The notes beneath the pieces were generated by a model. That model was not told where the DNA came from. It saw only the letters and a list, made by a program, of their open reading frames with translations, and ran no database searches. A DNA stretch of 64,000 bases from Granulicella sp. (GTDB taxonomy: Bacteria > Acidobacteriota > Terriglobia > Terriglobales > Acidobacteriaceae), in contig JANXYX010000050.1 in NCBI GenBank assembly GCA_025408425.1, positions 186,001 to 250,000 of the forward strand. Direction: 5' to 3'. Shown one piece after another: positions 36,510 through 44,858 of the stretch (position 1 is its first letter; each line of letters opens with the position of its first letter). Both the position numbers and the translations under genes were made by a program.

Positions 36510-37331
36510 TCACTTCGTAATCGTGATCCGTAAAGTATGAATAGGCGTGGCATGGAATAGTTCCTGCAGTTGTGCTGCCGACTCAAAGCGCTTCCCTTCC
36601 ACGTGTCGTGCGGGAAGTTGGAACGTCAACTCCGATTCAGAGAATGGATAGGGAGTCAGCCTGAAGTGGCGCTCTCCGAGACTTTCAACTTCTATTTCAC
36701 GATGTTCACCGCTAACCAAAGAAAGCGGATGCAACAGCGACGCCGTCTGGCGGTAGTCCACACAAGACAACAGGGATAGATTATCGGTAGCCTGCAGCAG
36801 CTTGAAGTGGTCTTGTATTCGCGGCCATGAGACCTCCTCCGCGGCATAACTTCTATCCAGCACTATCCGCGAGTGGAGATCCTGCTGCAGGAGACGCTGC
36901 CGCTCCAGAAACGCATCCAACAATGGAAGCTGCGCCGGTGCAATCGTGGAGCGGTCCGCGCGCTCAGTCAGCAGATTGTATGTGTGCAGTGAGACCAACA
37001 GTGCTGCGTAGGGGTCAGCCTCGGCCACAACAGAGACCGCACGCTCGCGAACCGCGAGATAGTCCGCAAGATCTATCTCTTCGAAAGCAGAATATTTTCC
37101 GACCAGCTCAATCGAAAATGCGGAAGGCAAGCCCTGCCGGGTAATCTGTGGCTGCGCGTCGCGTGCAGCCCACCCATCGTCGTGCGTCGCAATGCCAAGG
37201 AGTACTTGGCGGCGCGGTTCGGGCGAAGCGAATTCTTCGTTGCCCCACTTTTCTGCGAACGCTCCAGCAAGCCGGGCATGATCGGGATGCGTCACGAGCC
37301 ACCAGCCGGATTCAGATTCAAGACGCAACAT
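36510..37331 (-). CDS. DUF3891 family protein
   Basis: This 273-residue cytoplasmic protein carries the DUF3891 features WWLVTHPDHARLAGAFAEKWGN and LGIATHDDGWAARD, plus LLVSLHTYNLLTER. The histidines and aspartates in HPDH and THDDGW resemble an HD-type metal site, but no activity is established. It is the last gene of the seven-gene minus-strand operon (10 bp after the permease stop) and converges with the HpxZ gene with only 2 bp between stops. Its presence in a nitrogen-compound operon may offer a clue to its role. Confidence 0.85.
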   Translation of the reverse strand: MLRLESESGWWLVTHPDHARLAGAFAEKWGNEEFASPEPRRQVLLGIATHDDGWAARDAQPQITRQGLPSAFSIELVGKYSAFEEIDLADYLAVRERAVSVVAEADPYAALLVSLHTYNLLTERADRSTIAPAQLPLLDAFLERQRLLQQDLHSRIVLDRSYAAEEVSWPRIQDHFKLLQATDNLSLLSCVDYRQTASLLHPLSLVSGEHREIEVESLGERHFRLTPYPFSESELTFQLPARHVEGKRFESAAQLQELFHATPIHTLRITITK

Positions 37332-37341
37332 GCGTTAGCCC

Positions 37342-38133
37342 CTACTGAGTCTCGGTCTTACGAGCGGACTCATGCCAGTTATGAAGAAAGTAATACTCCA
37401 GGAACATCACGATGAAGAAGAAAAGGAAGCCGAGAATCGTTGCAGCAAAGACCAGCGCGAAGAGATAGTCCGTCTGAAGTTGAGCGAGCGCGTAGGTAAT
37501 CGAGTAACCAAGCCCGCCCTGACCGACAGAACTGGAGCCTGCAAATAACTCACCGGTAATCGCTCCAATCACTGAGATTCCACTTGCAATACGAACGCCG
37601 GTAAATATCGCTGGCAGCGCATGGGGCAGGCGCAGCTTCCATAAAATCTGCGCCGCTGACGCATTCTGCATGATGAACAGATTGACCATATTCTCGTCGA
37701 CGCTGATCAGTCCTTGCGTTGTATTCGCAATGATCGGCGCAAGGCAAATGATGAAGGTGATTAGAGTAACGGCGAAAAGTCCGGCACCGACCCACATAAT
37801 AATCAGCGGCGCGACGGCAACGATTGGGACGGTCTGCAGCAGGATGGTGTAGGGCAAGAACATCCGGCGCAACCAGTGGGACTGCGCAAAGATGAGTGCA
37901 ACCACCACGCCGACCGCGATGCTCGCAAGTAATCCTCCCGCAGCAGCGGCAGCCGTAATAAGAAATGACCCGACCAGCGAGGGAAAGCGACTGACAACTG
38001 TTTGACCAACAGCGATTGGCGAGGGCAGCATGAAGGTCGGAATGTGAAGCACCCATATCAACGCCTGCCATAGCAGCAGTAGCCCAACCAGCACTCCGGA
38101 AGCATTCAGCGCGGTAAGCATCCTGCTCTTCAT
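37342..38133 (-). CDS. ABC transporter permease, SsuC/TauC/ThiX type
   Basis: This 263-residue inner-membrane permease has six predicted spans and the BPD_transp_1 EAA-loop region ASGISVIGAITGELFAGSSS followed by GLGYSITYALAQLQTDYLF. This is the type used for sulfonates, taurine, nitrate or pyrimidine precursors. The start overlaps the ATPase stop (38130-38133, ATGA), so translation is coupled. The matching substrate-binding lipoprotein is encoded at 44859-45854. Confidence 0.94.
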   Translation of the reverse strand: MKSRMLTALNASGVLVGLLLLWQALIWVLHIPTFMLPSPIAVGQTVVSRFPSLVGSFLITAAAAAGGLLASIAVGVVVALIFAQSHWLRRMFLPYTILLQTVPIVAVAPLIIMWVGAGLFAVTLITFIICLAPIIANTTQGLISVDENMVNLFIMQNASAAQILWKLRLPHALPAIFTGVRIASGISVIGAITGELFAGSSSVGQGGLGYSITYALAQLQTDYLFALVFAATILGFLFFFIVMFLEYYFLHNWHESARKTETQ

Positions 38134-38948
38134 AGGCTGTGGACCCCGCGCAAAGTCTTGCTTACCTGTGCGACGAGATCCTCATAAGCCGGTTGCATGC
38201 GGGTCTCTGCAGTTCTCGGATAAGGTAGATCGATTGGGATCTCATACGCAATGCGCCCGGGATGGGGTGCCATCACCAGCACGCGTGAAGATAAAAATAC
38301 GGCCTCTGATACCGAATGAGTTACAAATATGGCTGTCCACTTCTGCTCGTTCTGCAGGCGCAAAAGCTCTTCGTTGAGCCGGTCGCGGGAGATCTCGTCC
38401 AGGGCGGCAAAAGGCTCGTCCATCAGCAGGACGCGGGGGCGGGTGGACAACGCGCGAGCAATGGATACCCGCATCTTCATGCCACCGGAGAGTTCGCGCG
38501 GATAAGACTTCGCGGCCGCAGCCAACCCCACCAGCTCCAATAGTGATGCCACCTTCTCTTCGCGACGAAATCTGGCGGTCCGCTCCAGTTCCAGCCTCAA
38601 CCCTACATTCTCCGCCACTGTACGCCAGGGTAGTAGCGTCGCATCCTGAAAGATGAACGAGACGATCTCGCGCGCGTTGGCCGGGGTCATGCCATCTATG
38701 GAGAGCTTACCTGCGCCAGCAGGTGTGAGGCCGGCTACGAGCTTGAGCATGGTCGATTTACCGCAGCCAGAAGGCCCAATCAGACTCACGAACTCACCTC
38801 TGCCAATGGCAAGATCGATGTTCTGAAGTATTGGAATCGCCGCCGTATTCGAGCCTCCGGCGTACGTCTTGGAGATTCCCTCGAACGCAATGTATGGCTG
38901 CTCATTTGGCGCTTGGGGCGTGTACGAGTTGGTCGGTCCAAGGCTCAT
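38130..38948 (-). CDS. ABC transporter ATP-binding protein, SsuB/TauB/ThiZ type
   Basis: This 272-residue ATPase has Walker A GPSGCGKST (58-66), Q-loop FQDATLLPW, signature LSGGM (153-157), Walker B RVLLMDEP (172-179) and an H-loop in FVTHSVSEAVF. It energises import by the adjacent permease. It starts 7 bp after the S15 hydrolase stop. The family handles nitrate, sulfonate, taurine and thiamine-pyrimidine; the substrate here is inferred from context to be a small nitrogenous compound. Confidence 0.95.
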   Translation of the reverse strand: MSLGPTNSYTPQAPNEQPYIAFEGISKTYAGGSNTAAIPILQNIDLAIGRGEFVSLIGPSGCGKSTMLKLVAGLTPAGAGKLSIDGMTPANAREIVSFIFQDATLLPWRTVAENVGLRLELERTARFRREEKVASLLELVGLAAAAKSYPRELSGGMKMRVSIARALSTRPRVLLMDEPFAALDEISRDRLNEELLRLQNEQKWTAIFVTHSVSEAVFLSSRVLVMAPHPGRIAYEIPIDLPYPRTAETRMQPAYEDLVAQVSKTLRGVHSL

Positions 38949-38955
38949 AGTTGGC

Positions 38956-40680
38956 TCACCGGCAAAGTGGAAGTCGTAGACAGGATGGATTGGAGGAATC
39001 GTGTAAGACTGCGTGCGTGGATCGCTGCCAGGTCCAGGGGTCTGCCAGTCCGGCGGCTACCTCGCTGGAGGAATTGCGGTCATAGAGAGGAAATGCGCTA
39101 CCCGCAATCTCCAGGCGCAGTCGATCTCCTTTTGCGAAGACACACGAAGTCGGCTCAAGAGTGAATTGCCATTGATGAACTTCATCCGCTGTATAGCCGG
39201 ATTCACGAAACAGGTAGGTCGAACGCGCGATGCCAATGCAGAGAAACTCCGCGCGACCATCTGGAGTAACGCGAACCAGCTTGCCGGTAAAGTCAGCATT
39301 GCCTGCGGAGGTGGCGCAGTAGAGCGTCAACTGAGGTGAGCCGAAGACGTGAAGCTGCTCAGTCAGTGGGGCACTGGTGTAGACCAGTATGTTGTTTCCC
39401 TGCTCCAGCGTGGCTTGGTCAAAAGGCCCGCCCAGCGCGGTTCCGCCACCCGGAGCCAGCACGGGAACTTCGGGATCGTAGACGAAGTGATCCATGGGCT
39501 GAGCCGCACCTGGCGGCGCTGAATTCAACGAACCATCACCTTTGGACGAGTTCGCGCGACCTAAGCTTGCGAGGTACAGCGTCGCAAACTCGTCCGCTTT
39601 CACCTTGGTTGACGAGAACCAGCGACTCTCAGACTGGGCAACATGTCCCAGCGCGAAATGACGGATTCGAGGCTCGCTGGAAAACTCCCCTGAATCCTTG
39701 AGCCAGTGATTGAACCAGCGCATCAGCAGAGCGTCAGTATCGAGCGCTGCATCCGGGCCCAAATTGCCCTCGCCGATCCGTGCCCCCCACGGAATATGCT
39801 GCCATGGCCCAGCGACCAGGTACTGATTGTCGCGAGCAAAGCTGGTGGCAGCTTGTTCTGCGAGAGCGAGAAAGCCTTCGTAGCTCCCCTGAAGATACAA
39901 GTCATACCACCCGGAGACATGCAACGCAGGAATGGCAATGCGATCCAGTGAGGTGCTGACATCCAGATCTGACCAGAACTCGCCCGGCTCCGTATGCTCC
40001 AGCCAATCCTTCACATAGGTTGGAAGCCCCGCAGACTGGAGCGCAGGAAGCTTCGCGTAGGGCGCAAACTGCGGCTGAGTGCGGACACTGGACCATGCAG
40101 CCTCCAGCCTGTCGCTCGCCTCACGCAAATTCAGTCGCCGCGCATCGAAACGCAGCATCTGTAAGCCCCACCCTAACGCCGAGGCCAGTCGCAGCGCGCC
40201 TTGATGATAAAACCATCCCTCATATAAGTCGCACGCTGCCATTGCAGGTGCGATACAGAGAAGGCCCTCCGGCTGTTCGGCAGCAGCCAACAACTGCGTC
40301 GCACCCTGGTACGAGAAGCCGTACATGCCAATCCTGCCATTACACTCTGGTCTGTTACGCAGCCATTGAATCGTCTCGGCTCCGTCTTTTCGTTCGTGAC
40401 GAAATGGATAGAATTCGCCTTCAGAATCACCGCGGCCACGGACATCCTGTATCACCACGTTGTAGCCATGACGCGCGAACCAGACAGGGTGCGCGTAGAC
40501 GACCGTAGATGCAATATCGCGCCCATAGGGTTGACGCATCAACAACGTAGGCTGCGCCTTTGCATCGGAATCAGGCGGGTAGTAGTGGTCGGAGTAGAGC
40601 GTGCAACCATCAGACATACGGCACGGCACCTTGCGTTCGAGACGCACGCCAGAGCCGCAGTCAATAAGCTCACTCGTCAT
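38956..40680 (-). CDS. CocE/NonD family (peptidase S15-like) hydrolase
   Basis: This 574-residue alpha/beta hydrolase has the N-terminal VQIQDVRG-type strand (VVIQDVRGRGDSEGEF), the nucleophile elbow GMYGFSYQG with Ser123, and a C-terminal jelly-roll (VTPDGRAEFLCIGIARSTYL, about 380-574) as in cocaine esterase and alpha-amino acid ester hydrolases. The length agrees with the family. No signal peptide, so cytoplasmic. It acts on an ester, amide or acyl-amino substrate that I cannot specify. The start overlaps the creatininase stop by ATGA (40677-40680 region), coupling the two genes. Confidence 0.9.
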   Translation of the reverse strand: MTSELIDCGSGVRLERKVPCRMSDGCTLYSDHYYPPDSDAKAQPTLLMRQPYGRDIASTVVYAHPVWFARHGYNVVIQDVRGRGDSEGEFYPFRHERKDGAETIQWLRNRPECNGRIGMYGFSYQGATQLLAAAEQPEGLLCIAPAMAACDLYEGWFYHQGALRLASALGWGLQMLRFDARRLNLREASDRLEAAWSSVRTQPQFAPYAKLPALQSAGLPTYVKDWLEHTEPGEFWSDLDVSTSLDRIAIPALHVSGWYDLYLQGSYEGFLALAEQAATSFARDNQYLVAGPWQHIPWGARIGEGNLGPDAALDTDALLMRWFNHWLKDSGEFSSEPRIRHFALGHVAQSESRWFSSTKVKADEFATLYLASLGRANSSKGDGSLNSAPPGAAQPMDHFVYDPEVPVLAPGGGTALGGPFDQATLEQGNNILVYTSAPLTEQLHVFGSPQLTLYCATSAGNADFTGKLVRVTPDGRAEFLCIGIARSTYLFRESGYTADEVHQWQFTLEPTSCVFAKGDRLRLEIAGSAFPLYDRNSSSEVAAGLADPWTWQRSTHAVLHDSSNPSCLRLPLCR

Positions 40681-41474
40681 CAGGGCTGAAACCTGTTTGT
40701 GTAGTGATACATCGCAGTCAGTGCCGCAGCAACTTTCTCAGCCGCTGTCTTCACCCAGCGCTCACCGTTTTCTGCGGTCGCCGGATTCGGATCTCCCATC
40801 ACGCCACTGGGGGCAATATCGCGCGTCAGCCACGCAAACGTTGCAGGTCCATTCTCGGGGAGCAGCAACTCCGGTGCATCGATCTGTGCGATGTAATTCA
40901 CTGTGTATTTCTCAGGATGGACCAGCTCAGGCGTCCCATGCAGCAACAGCGCTGTCTCCATCTCGCCCGCATGAAACCCGTAGGCGCTCTCCTGCGGATT
41001 GATCCCTTCCATCTTCGCGCCTCCTGCCCCGGAGAGATAAAAGGTTCGCAGCCCAAACTCAGCCCGCAGATCCCTGCACATCACATCCACCAGCGAAGTG
41101 TTCCCACCGTGAGTGTTATAGAGAACGACCTTCTTGAACCCGGATGCAGCGATGCTCGCTCCGAGATCGCGAATCACCGCCATAAACGTACTGGCAGAGA
41201 CAGACAGCGTTCCCGGAAATCCAATGTGCTCATTGCTCTTGCCATAGCAGATCGGTGGCAGCGCATAGACTGGCATTTCAGCCGGCAGCAAGGCCAAAGC
41301 GTTGCCCAGCAGCAGATTGTTAATCAAGGTATCGGTCGCCAACGGAAGATGATGACCGTGCTGCTCTATCGCCGCCGTGGGCAGTATCAGCAGCGTCTCA
41401 TCCTTAGGTAAACCCTCAACCTGTTTCCAGGTGAGATACGCAAAGTTGCGTGCATCAGGAATCCACGTCTTCAT
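40680..41474 (-). CDS. Creatininase family amidohydrolase
   Basis: This 264-residue metal-dependent amidohydrolase carries the metal ligands in AAIEQHGHHLPLATDT (Glu37, His39, Asp48), NTHGGN (His122) and FHAGEMET (Glu171), matching the creatininase family. Members open cyclic amides (creatinine) or cleave formamide-like bonds (for example the FAPy deformylase ArfB and MftE). It stands between the FAD oxidase (1-bp gap) and the S15 hydrolase (overlap). A ring-opening or deformylating step after deamination/oxidation is a plausible role. Confidence 0.92.
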   Translation of the reverse strand: MKTWIPDARNFAYLTWKQVEGLPKDETLLILPTAAIEQHGHHLPLATDTLINNLLLGNALALLPAEMPVYALPPICYGKSNEHIGFPGTLSVSASTFMAVIRDLGASIAASGFKKVVLYNTHGGNTSLVDVMCRDLRAEFGLRTFYLSGAGGAKMEGINPQESAYGFHAGEMETALLLHGTPELVHPEKYTVNYIAQIDAPELLLPENGPATFAWLTRDIAPSGVMGDPNPATAENGERWVKTAAEKVAAALTAMYHYTNRFQP

Positions 41475-41475
41475 C

Positions 41476-42846
41476 TTATTGCTTTGCCTCCGCAGCCTGG
41501 TAGCTGGCCATCTTGCCTGGGTTCAGAAGACCCTTCGGATCGTATTTACGTTTCGCTATGAGCTGAATATGATCTTGTCGGTAGCGGCCACCGCCTTCGA
41601 CATGGTTGACGTGCGGGTTCGCAACACTCACACCAATCTCGCGACAGAAATCGATCATCTCATTCAGCCGCTCGGCCGTCGTAAATCGCACCAGCGGAAT
41701 TGAGCCGGGGACGACGACTCCGGATCCATTCTTCATGAACTCCAGATGAAACAGAAAGTCATCGCGATATTGCTCCTTGAGCTGAGCAAACTGAGAACGC
41801 GCGTTTATCGGGTCGAATCCACATTGCAGATAGGTCCAGGTGTCATCGGCCTTAATGGCCCACAGCGTGGTGTGGTTCCATGTGTAGTCGGAGAGCAATG
41901 GTGCGGTTCGGAAACCATCATAGTTGGCTCCATACATCACCTCTCCGCCCGCGTGACGCGCAGCCTGTTCCAACTCGCTAAGCTGTGTAGCCGCGATCAT
42001 GAAGAAGATGTTTGCCTTCTCCGGCGCAATGAACTTCTTGATGGGCGAGAAAAATGAAGCTATCGGCGCCTCGAATGTCGTAACCAGACGCTTCTGCCAA
42101 TGCTGATCGGTGGCGATTCGTTCGCTGAAATCAAACGCATTGTCAAAGCTGGAAAAGGCCACAACGCATTGCGCCCACTCAACGCTTGGAGTAAGTGCAA
42201 GCCAAATGCGAGAGATAATTCCATTCGTCCCCCACGCATGAAGAATCTCGTGAACAGCTTCGCCCTCGTGCTTCACGACACGCGGCTCCACCTCCATCGT
42301 CACCACTTCAATCGCGCGGACAGTGCCGAAATCCCTCAGTCCGCCGTGTGCCACTGATCCGATACCGCCCGAGCCACCGCCGAGAAAGCCTCCGACCGAA
42401 GCTTTCACTACCGTTGACGGATAACAGCGTAGCTCCCATCCGGTTCGGCGCGCTTCGTTCTCGATCGTAGCCAGCCGCGCTCCTGGCTGACAGACCGCAA
42501 CTCCGTCCGGATCAATGGATTCAATCTGGTCGAAAAGCGCAAGATCCAGCACCACCCCGCCTTGCAGTGGAATCGCCTGCCCGTAGTTTCCCGTGCCCGC
42601 GCCTCGGACCGTAACCGGAACCCCTCGTGCGTGGCAGAGGCGAAGGACAGATTGAATCTCCTCCACGCTCGTGGGCTGTACCACCACGTCCGCAATCTTG
42701 CTCTCCAGCAGTTCCTTCAACACCGGGGAGTACCAGTAGAAGTCACGCGAGAGCCTTGCGACCGTCGGCGCATTGGTAATGACTCGAGAAGGATCGCCCA
42801 CCAACTCCACGAGCACTGCAACCAGAGCATCTACTTCAGTGCTCAT
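41476..42846 (-). CDS. FAD-linked oxidase (PCMH/GlcD-type)
   Basis: This 456-residue flavoenzyme has the PCMH FAD-binding domain (about residues 45-225) with VTVRGAGTGNYGQAIPLQGG and ASVGGFLGGGSGGIGSVAHG, then a substrate/cap domain and C-terminal KYDPKGLLNPGKM. GlcD-, VAO- and BBE-like relatives oxidise alcohols, hydroxy acids or amines. It overlaps the deaminase stop (ATGA, 42843-42846). I infer that it oxidises the deaminated ring or a hydroxy acid derived from it; substrate unknown. Confidence 0.88.
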   Translation of the reverse strand: MSTEVDALVAVLVELVGDPSRVITNAPTVARLSRDFYWYSPVLKELLESKIADVVVQPTSVEEIQSVLRLCHARGVPVTVRGAGTGNYGQAIPLQGGVVLDLALFDQIESIDPDGVAVCQPGARLATIENEARRTGWELRCYPSTVVKASVGGFLGGGSGGIGSVAHGGLRDFGTVRAIEVVTMEVEPRVVKHEGEAVHEILHAWGTNGIISRIWLALTPSVEWAQCVVAFSSFDNAFDFSERIATDQHWQKRLVTTFEAPIASFFSPIKKFIAPEKANIFFMIAATQLSELEQAARHAGGEVMYGANYDGFRTAPLLSDYTWNHTTLWAIKADDTWTYLQCGFDPINARSQFAQLKEQYRDDFLFHLEFMKNGSGVVVPGSIPLVRFTTAERLNEMIDFCREIGVSVANPHVNHVEGGGRYRQDHIQLIAKRKYDPKGLLNPGKMASYQAAEAKQ

Positions 42847-43436
42847 GCATCACCTCGCTTGCTGGTGCTCGTTGGCACTGCTAACCCACGTTTGGCCTGT
42901 GTGCCCTTGCCCCACATCTTGAAGACTCTAAGCATATTGGGATGAGTAAACAGTGTGTAGGCAAGATCACGCTCGACTGGTCCTACGACGTCACACTGCA
43001 TATCGCTGCGCTTGGCCACCTCGCTTGCCGAAATGTGTATCTGACGGCAATGGCGATTCGCATCGGCAATCGTCGCGCCAAAGACAACACGATCGATGCC
43101 GGACCACAGTAGATTGGCCATACACATCGCGCACGGTTCGCAGGTGGAGTACATGGTGTAACCGCGCAACGAAGCAGATTTCAGCTTTCTGCAGGCCAAC
43201 CGGACGGTGCGTACCTCAGCATGGCTGCTGGGATCGTTCTCTTTAGCTACAGCATTGACAGCTCGTTGCAGAGGTTTGCCGGTCTTGGTATTCACAATCA
43301 AAGCGCCGAACGGAACAGGCCGCTCCGTGACCAGGGTTCGAGCCGTAAAGCGAACCACTTCAGCCATGCGCGCCGCATCTACCGCTTCTCGCGTAGTCTT
43401 TGCAGCTGTATTGCTTCCCATATCGAAATGTACCAC
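42843..43436 (-). CDS. Nucleobase-type (CDA superfamily) zinc deaminase
   Basis: This 197-residue deaminase has the zinc site HAEV (His72, Glu74) and STCEPCAMC (Cys102, Cys105), as in guanine and cytosine deaminases and TadA relatives. It is longer than usual at the C-terminus (basic tail TQAKRGLAVPTSTSKRG). The GTG at 43436 with AGGA 7 nt upstream is used; ATG 43421 is possible. It is the first gene of a seven-gene operon of catabolic and transport genes, so a free base or ring amine is a likelier substrate than tRNA. Confidence 0.9.
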   Translation of the reverse strand: MVHFDMGSNTAAKTTREAVDAARMAEVVRFTARTLVTERPVPFGALIVNTKTGKPLQRAVNAVAKENDPSSHAEVRTVRLACRKLKSASLRGYTMYSTCEPCAMCMANLLWSGIDRVVFGATIADANRHCRQIHISASEVAKRSDMQCDVVGPVERDLAYTLFTHPNMLRVFKMWGKGTQAKRGLAVPTSTSKRGDA

Positions 43437-43519
43437 GACCCCTTCCTGCCGCTAAAGAAGAGATTCTTGGATCATTCGAATTTTGATAGGAGTCCTTTTG
43501 AAGGACATAGAATTCTAGG

Positions 43520-44827
43520 ATGCGAAAGCCTTTATCTCCTCTGCAGGAAGCGAGGGAGCGCCAAAGATCCGGCCCTGGCGGATGGAAACCGCTTGTAAGC
43601 CAAGCCTTGCTCCAGGCCAACAGCAACGCCGGACGAAATACATACCTGTCCCTCGATAAGCCTTCCATTGCAGACCAGGTAGAAATTCTCAGTCGATCAG
43701 ATACCATCCCTGCCCCGGCTCTCTTCGGAGTTCCGGTCTCCATCAAGGATTGCTTCGACTTGCGAGGCTTCCGCACTAGTTGCGGATCGAAGTTCTACGC
43801 CAACAGCAACGCACCAGCACCAGACGACTCGTGGGTTGCTGCCCAGGTACGGCAAGCCGGTGGTGTCATCGTAGGCAAGACCCACATGCAGCAGCTGGCC
43901 TATGGAATCACCGGAGAAAATGTCGACTTTGGCGATTGCGTCCAGCCCCGCGATGCTTCCCTCCTCACAGGCGGATCATCCAGCGGTGCTGCGGCCAGTG
44001 TTCAGGAAGGGTCCGCGCTGGTAGCGATTGGCACTGATACGGGCGGGTCGATCCGTGTTCCAGCGGCACTCTGCGGACTCGCAGGATTTCGCTCCTCACT
44101 CGGCACAAGCTCGTGGCAAGGTGGCGTCCATCTGGCACCTTCCTTCGATACTCTCGGCCTGCTCTTTCGCGATCTACGCGACGGCCCTGAGCTAGCCAGA
44201 AACCTACTTGGGATCCATCCCGCAACTCCCGACCCACGCAGCCTCACTCCGCGCATCGCTATCGTGGCGGAAGACTTCTTGTATGACTGCGACGATCAGG
44301 TTCGCGCGGCCTTCACGCATCAACTGGAGCAACTCCGCGAAACAGGCGCGCAACTAAACGTCATCCAGACCGAATTCTGGGCTGACTCGTTGGAGATATT
44401 CGCAGCCATCCAGGCCCATGAAGCTGCCGCCATACAAAGGCGGAAGCTGGCAGGTCAAGCTGACTTCAGTGTCTTTGAACCGCAAATCGCCGACAGACTG
44501 ACATGGGGCGAATCGTTGTCACCAACTTATATTGCCGAGATGCGAGTAAGGCATCACGCGTTTCGCGCGTCCATGGATGCGATGCTCACACAGTTCGACT
44601 TTCTGATGCTGCCCTGCGCTCCGATGCACCAGTTGAAGGCCGGCGCAGACCACTCCAAAACACGGCAGCAAATCTTGCGCTACTCCACCCCTGTCAGTCT
44701 CGCCGGGATGCCAGTTGCCACGCTGCCGCACCCCGCCGGAGCAGGCATGCAGTTGATCGCGGCCCGCGGGCGTGATGCTGAGTTACTAGCTTATGCCGCC
44801 AGCCTGCACTCAATTATTTCTGCTTGA
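43520..44827 (+). CDS. Amidase signature family enzyme (AtzE/HpxY-like)
   Basis: This 435-residue amidase has a complete Ser-cisSer-Lys triad: Lys76 (VSIKDCF), Ser153 (TGGSSSG) and nucleophile Ser177 (TDTGGSIRVPAALCG). The spacing of 24 between the serines equals that of the family. It hydrolyses an amide to acid and ammonia in the cytoplasm. AtzE- and HpxY-type members pair with AtzH/HpxZ proteins; an HpxZ homologue is in this cluster at 36127. It is divergent from the deaminase operon and followed by the substrate-binding lipoprotein gene. Confidence 0.92.
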   Translation: MRKPLSPLQEARERQRSGPGGWKPLVSQALLQANSNAGRNTYLSLDKPSIADQVEILSRSDTIPAPALFGVPVSIKDCFDLRGFRTSCGSKFYANSNAPAPDDSWVAAQVRQAGGVIVGKTHMQQLAYGITGENVDFGDCVQPRDASLLTGGSSSGAAASVQEGSALVAIGTDTGGSIRVPAALCGLAGFRSSLGTSSWQGGVHLAPSFDTLGLLFRDLRDGPELARNLLGIHPATPDPRSLTPRIAIVAEDFLYDCDDQVRAAFTHQLEQLRETGAQLNVIQTEFWADSLEIFAAIQAHEAAAIQRRKLAGQADFSVFEPQIADRLTWGESLSPTYIAEMRVRHHAFRASMDAMLTQFDFLMLPCAPMHQLKAGADHSKTRQQILRYSTPVSLAGMPVATLPHPAGAGMQLIAARGRDAELLAYAASLHSIISA

Positions 44828-44858
44828 GAATTTGGCCTGAAATGCTAGGCTGCTGAGC

